This document shows positions 1 through 7,967 of a stretch of 32,175 nt of DNA, piece after piece. The notes below the pieces were generated by a model. It saw only the letters and a program-made list of their open reading frames with translations, did no database searches and had not been told where the DNA came from. This stretch comes from Streptomyces beihaiensis (GTDB taxonomy: Bacteria; Actinomycetota; Actinomycetes; Streptomycetales; Streptomycetaceae): positions 1-32,175 of the forward strand of contig NZ_JAPHNL010000309.1 of the NCBI RefSeq assembly GCF_026274175.1. Reading direction: 5' to 3'. Made by a program: the position numbers and the translations under genes. How positions within the stretch are numbered: position 1 is the stretch's first letter; each line of letters opens with the position of its first letter.

Positions 1-903
1 CGCGACGGCGGCGGCACGGCGGCCGGTGACCTCGGGGCCCTCGTCGAGGACGTACGCCGCGGCGGCGGCGACCGGAGCGGCGAGCGTCGCGCCGGTGGCC
101 GTGAGCACGTCGAGGACACGGGCGGCGAGCCGCTCGCCCTGGCCGGTGGTCGGGAAGCGCGCGCACGCGGCCGGCAGCGACGGCGGCAGGTAGGCGCCGG
201 TGAGGTCGGTCAGGACGGTGACCAGGTCGGGGAACATCTCGGCGGGACCGAACAGCACGGTCCCGGTGCCCGGGTGCACGGTGTCCCGCCAGGTCTCGTC
301 GCTGAGGATGTGCAGGCCCTCGCCCGCGGCGGCCTCCACCGCCTCGTGCAGCACCTCGGGCGGCGGCACGGTCCCCGTGGGGTCGTCGGCGACCGAGAGC
401 ACGAGGAGCCGCGGGTCGCCGCCCTCGTCCCTGACCCGGCGCACGGTCTCCAGCAGGGCGTACGGGTCGGGCACGCCTCCGCACTCGGCGGGGGTCGGTA
501 CGTGGAACACGTCGCGGCCCAGCAGGCGGGCCTGCGGCACCCACCAGGCCGGGCAGGGGCGGGGCACGAGCACGGCGCCGCCGAGCGCCGCGGTGATCGC
601 GTGGAGCAGCGGGGCGGCGCCCGGCGCGGCGGTGACGTGCGCGCGCCGGGCGAGGAGGCCACGCCGTTGCCAGTAGCCGCGGGCCGCCTCCAGGAGGGCG
701 GGGGCGCCGCCGGGCGGTTCGGCGGCGGCGCGGCCCGCCGCTCCCGCGACCACGGCGGCGAGGCCCGGCAGGACCGGGAGGCCGGTGTCGGGCAGCGGCG
801 GCCCGTAGCGCACCGGGCCCCGGCCCACCGGGTCCATGAGGTCCGGGTGGCCGGGGTGGGCCGGCGGGCCGTGGCCGGGGCCCGGGGGATCCGCTCGCCG
901 CAT
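1..903 (-). CDS. PLP-dependent aminotransferase, class I/II fold (3' end outside window)
   Basis: The reading frame runs from an ATG at 903 out of the left edge, giving 301 residues without a stop. The start is supported by GGAGG four bases upstream. The translation looks like a divergent class I/II aminotransferase: an N-terminal substrate-loop segment (GRGPVRYGPPLPDTGLP), a stretch resembling the cofactor-binding start of the large domain (VTAAPGAAPLLHAITAALGG), then a region ending LLVLSVADDPTGTV and LHILSDETWRD, which correspond to the NPTG and D/Y-x-x-Y/W segments of this fold. The expected Lys that binds PLP should lie around the DLTGAYLPP segment, but I see no lysine there in the visible part, so catalytic competence is uncertain. 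Family members in Streptomyces are about 430 residues, so roughly one third is missing. Substrate unknown; no biosynthetic partner is adjacent. Confidence 0.8.
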   Translation of the reverse strand, partial: MRRADPPGPGHGPPAHPGHPDLMDPVGRGPVRYGPPLPDTGLPVLPGLAAVVAGAAGRAAAEPPGGAPALLEAARGYWQRRGLLARRAHVTAAPGAAPLLHAITAALGGAVLVPRPCPAWWVPQARLLGRDVFHVPTPAECGGVPDPYALLETVRRVRDEGGDPRLLVLSVADDPTGTVPPPEVLHEAVEAAAGEGLHILSDETWRDTVHPGTGTVLFGPAEMFPDLVTVLTDLTGAYLPPSLPAACARFPTTGQGERLAARVLDVLTATGATLAAPVAAAAAYVLDEGPEVTGRRAAAVA

Positions 904-1051
904 GCTGCCTCCGTCACCGTCGCGGGACCGGCCCGGCCGCGCGGGTCGGGTCCTCTCCCCCACCCTCACATCCCGCCCGCCTTCCTCGCGCGCGGTACGG
1001 CCCCAGGAGGGTGCCGCGCACGAGTCCGTCACGAGCGGGGCACGAGTCGGC

Positions 1052-1085
1052 GCGCGGTGAAGTGCGGTGCGCGGTGAGGTGCGGT
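1052..1085. repeat. 17-bp tandem duplication downstream of the ABC-F gene
   Basis: Two adjacent 17-bp copies (GCGCGGTGAAGTGCGGT, then the same with one A-to-G change) end 9 bp before the ABC-F stop codon on the far side of its 3' end, followed by a partial third copy. No function is evident. It lies in the 191-bp gap between the aminotransferase start and the ABC-F stop, which otherwise shows only the aminotransferase ribosome binding site. Confidence 0.6.
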
Positions 1086-1094
1086 GCGTGGCCG

Positions 1095-2717
1095 CTACCG
1101 GGCGCGCTCCACCCGCCGCTCGTCCCATACGGGCTCGGGCGTCTCGCGGACCCGCCCGTCCGAGCCGAAGACGAGGAACCGGTCGAAGGAACGGGCGAAC
1201 CAGCGGTCGTGGGTGACGGCGAGCACCGTCCCGTCGAACGCCTCCAGGCCCTCCTGCAGCGCCTCGGCCGACTCCAGGTCGAGGTTGTCGGTCGGCTCGT
1301 CGAGCAGCAGGGCGGTGGCACCCGCGAGTTCGAGCAGCAGGATCTGGAAGCGGGCCTGCTGGCCGCCGGAGAGCCGCTCGAAGTTCTGTTCGGCCTGCGC
1401 CGTGAGCTCGTAGCGCCGCAGCAGTGACATGGCGGCGCCGCGGTCCTTGGCGTGGTCGCGCCACAGGATGTCGAGGAGCGGACGTCCGAGCAGCTCGGGG
1501 TGGGCGTGGGTCTGGGCGAAGTGGCCGGGGACGACGCGCGCGCCGAGCTTCCACTCCCCGGTGTGCCGAACGGAACCGTCGCCCGCGAGCAGGCGCAGGA
1601 AGTGGGACTTGCCCGAGCCGTTGGAGCCGAGGACCGCGACCCGCTGGCCGTAGAAGACCTCCAGGTCGAAGGGGTACATCAGGCCACTGAGTTCGAGCCC
1701 CGTGCAGGTGACGGCCCGCACCCCGGTGCGGCCGCCCTTGAGCCGCATGGTGATGTCCTGCTCGCGCGGCGGCTCGGGCGGCGGCCCGGCCTCCTCGAAC
1801 TTGCGCAGCCGGGTCTGGGCAGCGGCGTACCGGGAGGCCATGTCGTGGCTGACGCTCGCCGCCTGCCGCAGGGTGACGACGAGTTTCTTCAGCTGGGCGT
1901 GCTTCTCGTCCCAGCGGCGGCGCAGCTCCTCGAAGCGGGCGAAGCGCTCGCGGCGGGCCACGTGGAAGGTGTCGAAGCCGCCGCCGTGCACCCAGGCGTC
2001 GGCGCCGCCGGGACCCGGTTCGACGCTGACGATCTTCTCGGCGCTGCGGGCGAGCAGCTCGCGGTCGTGGGAGACGAACAGGACGGTCTTGCGGGTCTCG
2101 CGCAGCCGCTCCTCCAGCCAGCGCTTGCCGGGCACGTCGAGGTAGTTGTCCGGCTCGTCGAGCAGGAGCACCTCGTCGGTGCCGCGCAGCAGCGCTTCGA
2201 GCACGAGCCGCTTCTGCTCGCCGCCGGAGAGCGTGCGCACCTCGCGGAACTGCGCCTTGTCGTACGGGACGCCGAGCGCGGCCGTGGTGCACATGTCCCA
2301 CAGGGTCTCGGCCTCGTAGCCCTGTGCCTCGGCCCAGTCGGCGAGGGCCTGCGCGTACCGCATCTGCGCGGCCTCGTCGTCGACGGTCATGATCGCGTAC
2401 TCGGCCTCGTCGACCGCCTTCGCCGCCTCGCGGATGCGCGGCGGGGCGACGGAGACGAGCAGGTCGCGCACGGTCGTCTCGTCGCGCACGGAGCCCACGA
2501 ACTGGCGCATCACGCCGAGCCCGCCGCTGACGGTGACGGAGCCGCCGTGCGGCTGCAGCTCGCCCGAGATCAGCCGCAGCAGCGTGGTCTTGCCCGCGCC
2601 GTTGGGCCCGACCAGGGCGACGATCGCACCCTCGCCGACCCGGAAGGAGACGTCACCGAGCAGCGCCCGTCCGTCCGGCAGGTAGTACTCGAGGTGCGCG
2701 GCTTCCAGATGTCCCAT
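1095..2717 (-). CDS. ABC-F family ATPase (two nucleotide-binding domains)
   Basis: 540 residues from the ATG at 2717. An upstream in-frame start (2753) is possible, but it adds only 12 residues without family resemblance. There are two ABC domains and no membrane segment. Domain 1 has Walker A GPNGAGKT (37-44), signature LSGGE (163-167) and Walker B VLLLDEPDN (183-191). Domain 2 has Walker A GSNGSGKS (364-371), signature LSGGQ (449-453) and Walker B ALLLDEPTDN (469-478), each followed by a switch histidine (SHD, THD). The charged linker at about 250-320 is the interdomain arm typical of ABC-F proteins, which act on the ribosome as translation or antibiotic-resistance factors rather than in transport. 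The linker is of ordinary length, so there is no strong sign of a dedicated antibiotic-protection loop. It stands alone, divergent from the methyltransferase at 2874. Confidence 0.93.
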   Translation of the reverse strand: MGHLEAAHLEYYLPDGRALLGDVSFRVGEGAIVALVGPNGAGKTTLLRLISGELQPHGGSVTVSGGLGVMRQFVGSVRDETTVRDLLVSVAPPRIREAAKAVDEAEYAIMTVDDEAAQMRYAQALADWAEAQGYEAETLWDMCTTAALGVPYDKAQFREVRTLSGGEQKRLVLEALLRGTDEVLLLDEPDNYLDVPGKRWLEERLRETRKTVLFVSHDRELLARSAEKIVSVEPGPGGADAWVHGGGFDTFHVARRERFARFEELRRRWDEKHAQLKKLVVTLRQAASVSHDMASRYAAAQTRLRKFEEAGPPPEPPREQDITMRLKGGRTGVRAVTCTGLELSGLMYPFDLEVFYGQRVAVLGSNGSGKSHFLRLLAGDGSVRHTGEWKLGARVVPGHFAQTHAHPELLGRPLLDILWRDHAKDRGAAMSLLRRYELTAQAEQNFERLSGGQQARFQILLLELAGATALLLDEPTDNLDLESAEALQEGLEAFDGTVLAVTHDRWFARSFDRFLVFGSDGRVRETPEPVWDERRVERAR

Positions 2718-2768
2718 GCCCGCATTGTGAACGGTCCCGGCAGGCGGCCACAAACCAATTCGCCCCGA

Positions 2769-2780
2769 GGACAGTTGTCC
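2769..2780. promoter_or_regulatory. Inverted repeat in the divergent ABC-F / methyltransferase intergenic region
   Basis: GGACA-GT-TGTCC is a perfect 5-bp dyad with a 2-bp centre, placed between the divergent starts at 2717 and 2874. It could be an operator, and its right arm includes a TTGTCC that resembles a -35 box, but no well-spaced -10 follows. Weak call. Confidence 0.3.
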
Positions 2781-2873
2781 GTATGCCGAGATTCAGGTCT
2801 CACTATGCGAGGGGGCGGCGTACGGTGGCGATCGGACCGCCGACCGCGCGCACCTCGCCGAAAGGACCGGAAC

Positions 2874-3692
2874 ATGCCTCAGGAGACCGCCGTGTACACC
2901 CACGGCCACCACGAGTCCGTGCTGCGTTCGCACACCTGGCGCACGGCCGCCAACTCGGCCGCCTACCTGCTCGGTTCACTCAAACCGCACATGAAGATCC
3001 TGGACATCGGCTGCGGCCCCGGCACGATCACCGCCGACCTGGCCGAACTGGTCCCCGACGGGCGGGTGACGGGCGTCGACCGCGCGGAGAACGTCCTGGA
3101 CCGGGCACGCGCCACGGCGGCCGAACGCGGCCTGACGAACGTGGAGTTCGCCACGGCCGACGTGCACGCCCTGGACTTTCCGGACGACACGTTCTGCGTA
3201 GTCCACGCCCATCAGGTGCTGCAGCACGTCGGCGATCCCGTGCAGGCGCTGCGCGAGATGCGACGGGTCACCAGGCCGGGCGGGATCGTCGCCGTGCGGG
3301 ACGCCGACTACTCCGGGATGGCCTGGTATCCGCGGCTGCCCGGCATGGACGACTGGCTGGAGCTGTACCAGCGGGTGGCCCGCGCGGGCGGCGGCGAGCC
3401 GAACGCCGGCCCGGCCCTCAAGTCGTGGGCGATGCGGGCGGGTTTCACACCGGAACGGATCAGCGTGTCGGCCAGTACCTGGTGTTACTCCACGCCCGAG
3501 GAGATCTCCTGGTGGAGCGGTCTGTGGGCGGACCGTACGGTCGCCTCCGCCTACGCCGACCGCGCGACGGCGGGCGGCCATGCGACGGCCGAACGGCTCG
3601 AAGCGGTGTCCCGCGCCTGGCGGGAGTGGGGCACCCACGCGGACGCGGTCTTCACGGTGCCGCACGGCGAGATCCTCTGCCGCAAGGAGTGA
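2874..3692 (+). CDS. Class I SAM-dependent methyltransferase (UbiE-like)
   Basis: 272 residues. The ATG at 2874 is preceded by AAAGGA at a normal distance. Motif I is clear, ILDIGCGPG at residues 42-50, followed by GRVTGVDRAENVL (acidic residue binding the ribose of SAM), FATADVHALDF and the post-motif region LREMRRVTRPGGIVAVRD, all in the usual order of the Methyltransf_11/25 Rossmann domain. The C-terminal part (DDWLELYQR... WWSGLWADR...) is the substrate-cap region seen in UbiE/COQ5-like small-molecule methyltransferases. No cytoplasmic export or membrane signal. The gene lies 46 bp upstream of the VOC gene on the same strand, but that gene appears to have its own promoter. Substrate cannot be inferred. 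Confidence 0.9.
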   Translation: MPQETAVYTHGHHESVLRSHTWRTAANSAAYLLGSLKPHMKILDIGCGPGTITADLAELVPDGRVTGVDRAENVLDRARATAAERGLTNVEFATADVHALDFPDDTFCVVHAHQVLQHVGDPVQALREMRRVTRPGGIVAVRDADYSGMAWYPRLPGMDDWLELYQRVARAGGGEPNAGPALKSWAMRAGFTPERISVSASTWCYSTPEEISWWSGLWADRTVASAYADRATAGGHATAERLEAVSRAWREWGTHADAVFTVPHGEILCRKE

Positions 3693-3725
3693 GCGCGGAC
3701 CGGTCCCTGAACAGGCATCGCCAAC

Positions 3726-3731
3726 TAGGCT
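3726..3731 (+). promoter_or_regulatory. -10 box for a leaderless transcript of the VOC gene
   Basis: TAGGCT fits the TANNNT -10 consensus of the Streptomyces housekeeping sigma factor and ends 7 nt before the ATG at 3739. There is no Shine-Dalgarno sequence, so transcription probably starts at or next to the A of the ATG. The -35 is not recognisable. Confidence 0.55.
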
Positions 3732-3738
3732 TGCCCGT

Positions 3739-4101
3739 ATGGAGATCCTGGGCACCACGCTGCGCATCTGCGTCGATGACCTGGCGTCGTCGGTCGCGTT
3801 CTACGAGAACCTCACGGGCACCAGAGCGCTGCGCTTCGAGCGCGGCGGGGTGTCGGTGGCCGCGATCGGCTGCTTCCTTCTCATGAGCGGGCCGGAGGAG
3901 GAACTACAGGTGCTCCGCAGGGTGGCGGCGACCATCGCGGTGCACGACGTCGACAAGGCGTACGCCATGCTCACCGAGTCCGGTGCGAAGGTGCTCGCGG
4001 GGCCGGTGCCGACGCCGGTGGGCCGCAACCTCATCGCCGTCCATCCGGACGGTTCGGTCTTCGAGTACGCGGACCGGAAGACACCGGCCGAGCACGGCTG
4101 A
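3739..4101 (+). CDS. VOC (glyoxalase/bleomycin-resistance/dioxygenase fold) family protein
   Basis: 120 residues, the size of a single two-module VOC domain. The first beta-alpha-beta-beta-beta module is MEILGTTLRICVDDLASSVAFYENLTG..., and the second is ATIAVHDVDKAYAMLTESGAKVLAGPVPTPVGRNLIAVHPDGSVFEYAD. The last acidic residue (FEYAD) is where many family members place a metal-binding Glu. The other metal ligands (His in the first strand of module 1) are not evident, since the first strand reads LRICVDD. It may therefore be a binding rather than metal-catalytic member. Start chosen because a TANNNT box sits 7 nt upstream (leaderless) and the domain begins directly. Confidence 0.85.
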   Translation: MEILGTTLRICVDDLASSVAFYENLTGTRALRFERGGVSVAAIGCFLLMSGPEEELQVLRRVAATIAVHDVDKAYAMLTESGAKVLAGPVPTPVGRNLIAVHPDGSVFEYADRKTPAEHG

Positions 4102-4157
4102 GGGCGCTCGGGCGTCCGGCGCTCACGCGTGCGGCGCTCAGGCGTCTTCGGCGGGTG

Positions 4158-4688
4158 TCACTCGCGCATCTTTGCCGTGAGCGCCCAGCGCTCGTGGTCG
4201 CGCCACGCCCCGTCGACGTACAGGAAGTCCGGCGAGAGACCCTCCAGGCGGAATCCGGCGCGGCGGGCCAGGGCGATGGAGGCGGTGTTGCCCGGCTGGA
4301 CGTTGATCTCGAGGCGATGCAGTCCGAGGGGCCCGAACGCGTGCCGCACGACCAGGTCGAGGCCCTCGGTCATGAGACCGCGCCCGGCGGCGTGGGCGAA
4401 GGCGCCGTAGCCGAGTGCGCCACAGCGGAAGGCGCCCATGACGACGTTGTTGATGTTGATGAATCCGGCGATGGCGCCGCCGGCACGCTCGCAGACCAGG
4501 AACCCGTGCCGGCCCGGCTCGTCGATGAGCCGCTGCGCGTACGCGGCGAACGACGCGGCGCCCAGCGGCGGGAAGAGCCACGGCCGGTGCAACGGTTCGC
4601 TCTCACGGGCGCGCGCGGTGAACTCGTCGGCGTCCTCGCGGGTGAGCGGACGGATCACGACGCGCGGGGTGGATGTGGTGTCGGACAT
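4158..4688 (-). CDS. GNAT family N-acetyltransferase (RimJ/RimL-like)
   Basis: 176 residues from the ATG at 4688. The frame is open further upstream, but the domain begins at RVVIRPLTREDADEF, a few residues after this ATG. The sequence carries the RimJ/RimL-type layout: IAGFININNVVMGAFRCGALGYGAFAHAAGRGLMTEGL (beta4, then the acetyl-CoA pyrophosphate loop, here in the divergent form GRGLMTE) and GLHRLEINVQPGNTASIALARRAGFRLEG (the asparagine and alanine helix diagnostic of this subfamily). The likely role is acetylation of a protein N-terminus or a small amine. It lies 26 nt downstream of the LapA-like gene, yet has its own TANNNT box. Confidence 0.9.
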   Translation of the reverse strand: MSDTTSTPRVVIRPLTREDADEFTARARESEPLHRPWLFPPLGAASFAAYAQRLIDEPGRHGFLVCERAGGAIAGFININNVVMGAFRCGALGYGAFAHAAGRGLMTEGLDLVVRHAFGPLGLHRLEINVQPGNTASIALARRAGFRLEGLSPDFLYVDGAWRDHERWALTAKMRE

Positions 4689-4694
4689 CCGGTC

Positions 4695-4700
4695 AGGGTA
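4695..4700 (-). promoter_or_regulatory. -10 box for leaderless GNAT transcript
   Basis: On the minus strand TACCCT lies 6 nt before the ATG at 4688, with no Shine-Dalgarno sequence between them. This is the spacing of leaderless Streptomyces promoters. It sits within the 26-nt gap after the LapA-like stop codon. Confidence 0.5.
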
Positions 4701-4714
4701 CGGACCCTCACCAG

Positions 4715-4966
4715 CTATCTTCGCCTGTTCCTTCGTGACATGAAGTACGCGCCGCAGGCCGCCCCGATGACGGCCACGCCGCCGAGCGCCAGGTACAGCG
4801 GCATGGTGACCTCGGGGATCAGCAGCCGGATCTTCACTTCTCGGGTGTTCTCGAAGACGAAGACCAGGACGAGCACGGCCAGGAGGATCATCGCGATCCT
4901 GCCCGGGGTGAACGGGCCGTCGCCGCCGCTCCGCTTCCCGGAGCTCGCGGTGTCCTTCGGACTCAT
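4715..4966 (-). CDS. Small LapA/DUF1049-like membrane protein
   Basis: 83 residues with two predicted membrane helices (about 24-39 and 54-75) separated by the segment ENTREVKIRLLIPEVTMPLYL. An asparagine/glutamate followed by a short beta-like stretch between two helices is the hallmark of the LapA (lipopolysaccharide assembly protein A) domain family, which is also widespread in Gram-positive actinobacteria that lack LPS. The N-terminus is polar (cytoplasmic) and the C-terminus ends MSRRNRRR. The start at 4966 has GGAGG seven bases upstream. Role in actinobacteria unknown. Confidence 0.8.
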   Translation of the reverse strand: MSPKDTASSGKRSGGDGPFTPGRIAMILLAVLVLVFVFENTREVKIRLLIPEVTMPLYLALGGVAVIGAACGAYFMSRRNRRR

Positions 4967-5078
4967 CGCAGCGCCTCCCTCGGTCGTGTGAGGCCGTCGC
5001 CGCCTCCCACGTCAAGCATGGGCCGAAGGACGCGGGTCCCGCACCGGCCGAGGGCCGTACGGGTGAGGCGGCGCGCCG

Positions 5079-6890
5079 TCAGGACCCGGTCACGGGCAGC
5101 CGCAGGGTGCCCGTGTCGTCGGGGGCGCTGACCACGGTGACCGGCTTGATCCCCTTGTTGCCGCCGTACGCGTCGTCGCTCGCGGCGATCACGAAACGCA
5201 GCCGGTGCCCCTTCGCGAAGCGGTGCACGATGCCCGGCAGCGTGACGGTGAACGGCCGCGTCACGTCGGGCACCCGCACGGGTGCGACGAGCCGGTGCAC
5301 AAGGGTCTTCGAACCGTCCGGCGCGATGTCGTACAGCTTCGCGAAGAGCACCAGCTTGTCGGCGGCGTCGCCGGAGTTCTGCGTCTGCTCGGCCTTCGGC
5401 GAGACGACCTTCAGGGTGGCCTTCGGCGCGCCGACGACATCGGCGGCCCGCGTCAGCGGTGCGCTGGTCCATCCCAGGTAGGTGCCTTTGATGTCGTACG
5501 GGGCGGGGTCGGGCAGCCCGATGAGCCCGGCCAGGGACGACTCGGAGTGACTCGTGGGGACGAGCCAGTTGCGGTACTCGCGGCTGCCGCGCACGACCTC
5601 GGCCCGGTTGCCGACCAGCTTGCCGTCGCCGGAGAGGTAGAGCGTGCGGGTGAGCGGCGGGACGGCGGAGGCGGTGGCGTAGGTGTGGTCCGGGTCGGCG
5701 ATCCAGTCACGGTAGTAGGCGAAGGCGGGCCCGGTGTCGGCGCTCCTGTCGTGGCGCAGGTAGCGGTCGAACCAGGCCAGGACGCGGCGGCCCACGTACG
5801 ACGTGTCGAGGTTGCCCTGCGACAGGTTCAGCTCGCCGCTCGACGGGTCGGTCTGGCCGCCGCTGTGGCCCCAGGACTGCCAGATCATCTTGGCGGTGGT
5901 CCCCTGCCGGGTCAGGGTGTCGTACGTCGCCCGCGCCTCGTTCAGGTTGAACAGGGTGTCGGCCTGACCCTGCACGAGCAGCGTCGGCGCCTTGACGTCC
6001 TTCAGGTACGAGACCGGGGAGACGCTGCGCGCGTAACGAAGCAGTTGCTTGGTCCGGTCGGCCGGGTAGCGGCCCGAGTCGAGGGTCTGGACGGTCCGGC
6101 AGGCGTCGTCGACGAAGTGCAGACAGGTGAGGCTGTTGACGCGGGAGGGGTCGAGCGAGGGGACGAGCAGCGGCTGGCCCTCGCCCATCAGGTAGAAGCC
6201 GTTGCTCCACTGCCACTTGAACGCGCCGGGCACGTCGCGGTCGGCGGCGTTCTGCGGATCGAGCGAGTACGCCAGGTCGTTCCAGGTGATCATCGGGACG
6301 AGCGCGTCGACGCGGTGGTCGACGGCGGCCGTGGCCATCTGGATCGCGCCCCCGTACGAGCCGCCGATCATGCCGACCCGGGGATCGCCCTTCGCGTCGG
6401 CCGTGACGTAGTCGATCCTGGTGCCGTCGTCAGCGGCGCGGGTACCGGCGAGGAAGTCGACCAGCGCCGAGGCCGCCTTGCCGTCGATGCGCGGGTCGTC
6501 GAGTGAGATCAGGCAGCCGGACCTGCCGAAGCCGAGCCCGGAGTAGGCGAGCGAGACATAGCCGCGCTCGGCGAACGCCTTGCCGGTCCCGGCCGTCGAG
6601 CTGTCGGACTTGCTGCCGCCGAACCCGTTGGTGGTGAGCACGGCGGGCGCGGGGTGCGCCGCGTCGACCCCGGCGGGCCGGTAAAGGTCGGCGTCCACCA
6701 CGCAGCTGCGGCCGCCGGTGTCGACGGTGAACTTCAGGGCGGTGACGGTGTATTGACCGGTCGCGTGCGCCGGACCCGCGAAGGCGACCGGCGTGGCCAC
6801 GGCGGCCAGAGCGGTGCCGATGGCGGCGACGAGCCGGAGACGGGGCCGGGATCTGCGCCCCGGTGCGGGCCTCTGTCCGGTGCTGGGCAT
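5079..6890 (-). CDS. Secreted CocE/NonD-type hydrolase, X-Pro dipeptidyl-peptidase-like
   Basis: 603 residues. A classical Sec signal peptide is present: RRSRPRLRL, a hydrophobic stretch, and a cleavage site after PAHA (about residue 43). The alpha/beta-hydrolase domain has the nucleophile elbow GGSYGG (Ser178), Asp311 in GQADTLFN and His342 in SWGHSGG, a complete catalytic triad of the S15/CocE superfamily. Residues from about 420 form the jelly-roll PepX_C domain (TRTLYLSGDGKL... LRFVIAASDDAYGG). Such enzymes cleave X-Pro dipeptides or esters outside the cell. The start is supported by GGAGG five bases before the ATG. Two operator-like palindromes lie upstream (6912-6927 and 6962-6978), so expression is probably repressed and inducible. 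Whether the substrate is a proline peptide or an ester cannot be decided. Confidence 0.92.
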   Translation of the reverse strand: MPSTGQRPAPGRRSRPRLRLVAAIGTALAAVATPVAFAGPAHATGQYTVTALKFTVDTGGRSCVVDADLYRPAGVDAAHPAPAVLTTNGFGGSKSDSSTAGTGKAFAERGYVSLAYSGLGFGRSGCLISLDDPRIDGKAASALVDFLAGTRAADDGTRIDYVTADAKGDPRVGMIGGSYGGAIQMATAAVDHRVDALVPMITWNDLAYSLDPQNAADRDVPGAFKWQWSNGFYLMGEGQPLLVPSLDPSRVNSLTCLHFVDDACRTVQTLDSGRYPADRTKQLLRYARSVSPVSYLKDVKAPTLLVQGQADTLFNLNEARATYDTLTRQGTTAKMIWQSWGHSGGQTDPSSGELNLSQGNLDTSYVGRRVLAWFDRYLRHDRSADTGPAFAYYRDWIADPDHTYATASAVPPLTRTLYLSGDGKLVGNRAEVVRGSREYRNWLVPTSHSESSLAGLIGLPDPAPYDIKGTYLGWTSAPLTRAADVVGAPKATLKVVSPKAEQTQNSGDAADKLVLFAKLYDIAPDGSKTLVHRLVAPVRVPDVTRPFTVTLPGIVHRFAKGHRLRFVIAASDDAYGGNKGIKPVTVVSAPDDTGTLRLPVTGS

Positions 6891-6911
6891 ACGACCTCCA
6901 CGCAGATGATG

Positions 6912-6927
6912 TACCGACCAGTAGGTA
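6912..6927. promoter_or_regulatory. TetR-family-type operator upstream of the secreted hydrolase
   Basis: TACCGACCAGTAGGTA is a 16-bp quasi-palindrome (12 of 16 positions symmetric, outer TACC/GGTA arms perfect), centred about 30 bp before the ATG at 6890. It has the ACC-GAC-centre-GGT layout common for actinobacterial TetR-family binding sites. No regulator gene is adjacent. The TetR gene at 22081 has a different palindrome, so the cognate repressor is presumably elsewhere. Confidence 0.6.
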
Positions 6928-6961
6928 TGTGTGCGGAGTCATGGTGTGACGCGTGCGAGCC

Positions 6962-6978
6962 CACGGTCAATGACCGTG
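6962..6978. promoter_or_regulatory. Perfect 17-bp palindrome overlapping a minus-strand -35
   Basis: CACGGTCA-A-TGACCGTG has perfect 8-bp arms around one base. On the minus strand its right half includes TTGACC, a near-consensus -35, and 18 bp further lies CACCAT as a weak -10. A one-base loop makes an RNA hairpin unlikely, so it is better read as a protein-binding site over the promoter of the hydrolase at 5079-6890. It also lies 38 bp past the stop of the LD-carboxypeptidase. Confidence 0.5.
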
Positions 6979-7016
6979 CAGGGGGAATTCCCGTGAAGAG
7001 GGTTCTCCCGCGGACT

Positions 7017-7967
7017 TCAGCTCAGCGCCGGAACGTCGAGCCTCAACGACCCGTCCTCCGCCGCCAGTTCCGCGCCGACCCCCAGCGGCACCGTCAACGC
7101 CCCGCGGCAGTGCCCGAACCCGAACTCCTCCACCACCGGCACCCCGAGCCCGCCCAGCCGGTCGGCGAGCAGGTTCCGCACGTCCGGGCCGTCGCACTCC
7201 GCCCATGAGCCGAGCAGCACACCCGAGACCCCGTCGAGCAGGCCGCCCCGTACGAGTTGGGTCACAGCGCGGTCGATCCGGTACGACTCCTCCCCCACGT
7301 CCTCCAGGCACAACAGCCCGCCCCGCGCGGACCGGCGCGCGCCCGGCGACCCGAGGTCGGCCGCGAGCAGGCTCAGACACCCACCGAGGGTGACGCCGCG
7401 CACCGTGCCGGGCACGAGCGCACGCGCGCCGTCCCCGGCAGCGATGGTCTGCACGGTCTCCGGTTCGAAGAGGGTCGCCCTGAGGTGCTCGCGCGCGCGG
7501 GCGTTGTCGAGGAAGTCGGCCGCGGCGACCATCGGCCCGTAGAGCGTGCTCACCCCGAGCCGATCCGCGAACGCCTCGTGCAGGGTCGTGATGTCGCTGT
7601 ACCCGACGAACACCTTGGGCCGCGCCGCCCGCATCCGCCGCCAGTCGAGCAGGTCGACCATGCGCAGCGCGCCGTAGCCGCCACGGGCGCACAGCACCGC
7701 GTCCACGTCGGGGTCGCACCAGGCTCGTTGCAGGTCGGCGGCCCGGTCGGCGTCCGTGCCCGCGAGGTATCCCAACTCCTCGTGCGTGTCCAGGACGTGG
7801 GGTGCGACGACCGGCTCCAGGCCCCAGCCGCGCAGGATGTCGAGGCCCGCCAGGAGCCGGTCCTCGGGCACGGGCCCGCTCGGCGCGACCACGGCGGCCC
7901 GCGCCCCTGGGACGAGCCGCCGCGGACGGTGCAGGGCGGGCACGGGCATCGCCACCGGTCCGCTCAC
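7017..7967 (-). CDS. LD-carboxypeptidase, peptidase family S66
   Basis: 316 residues. The family hydrolyses the L,D bond of the tetrapeptide stem in muropeptide recycling (LdcA); some members (MccF) cleave microcin-like nucleotide peptides. The catalytic residues align well with the family: Ser124 in VGYSDITTLH, Glu222 in LCLEDVGEE and His286 in FGFGHCRGA, close to the Ser115/Glu217/His285 triad of the Pseudomonas enzyme. No signal peptide, so it is cytoplasmic. The GTG start at 7967 overlaps the stop of the upstream S9 peptidase (GTGA), indicating translational coupling; an internal ATG at 7949 is an alternative start. Its pairing with peptidases and a nearby D-aminopeptidase favours a cell-wall peptide role over microcin immunity. 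Confidence 0.93.
   Translation of the reverse strand: MSGPVAMPVPALHRPRRLVPGARAAVVAPSGPVPEDRLLAGLDILRGWGLEPVVAPHVLDTHEELGYLAGTDADRAADLQRAWCDPDVDAVLCARGGYGALRMVDLLDWRRMRAARPKVFVGYSDITTLHEAFADRLGVSTLYGPMVAAADFLDNARAREHLRATLFEPETVQTIAAGDGARALVPGTVRGVTLGGCLSLLAADLGSPGARRSARGGLLCLEDVGEESYRIDRAVTQLVRGGLLDGVSGVLLGSWAECDGPDVRNLLADRLGGLGVPVVEEFGFGHCRGALTVPLGVGAELAAEDGSLRLDVPALS

Noticed and set aside
1452-2870. Very long open frame antisense to the ABC-F gene, joined in frame to the methyltransferase
   Set aside because: High-GC shadow of the minus-strand gene; the recognisable methyltransferase begins at the ATG at 2874 with its own ribosome binding site.
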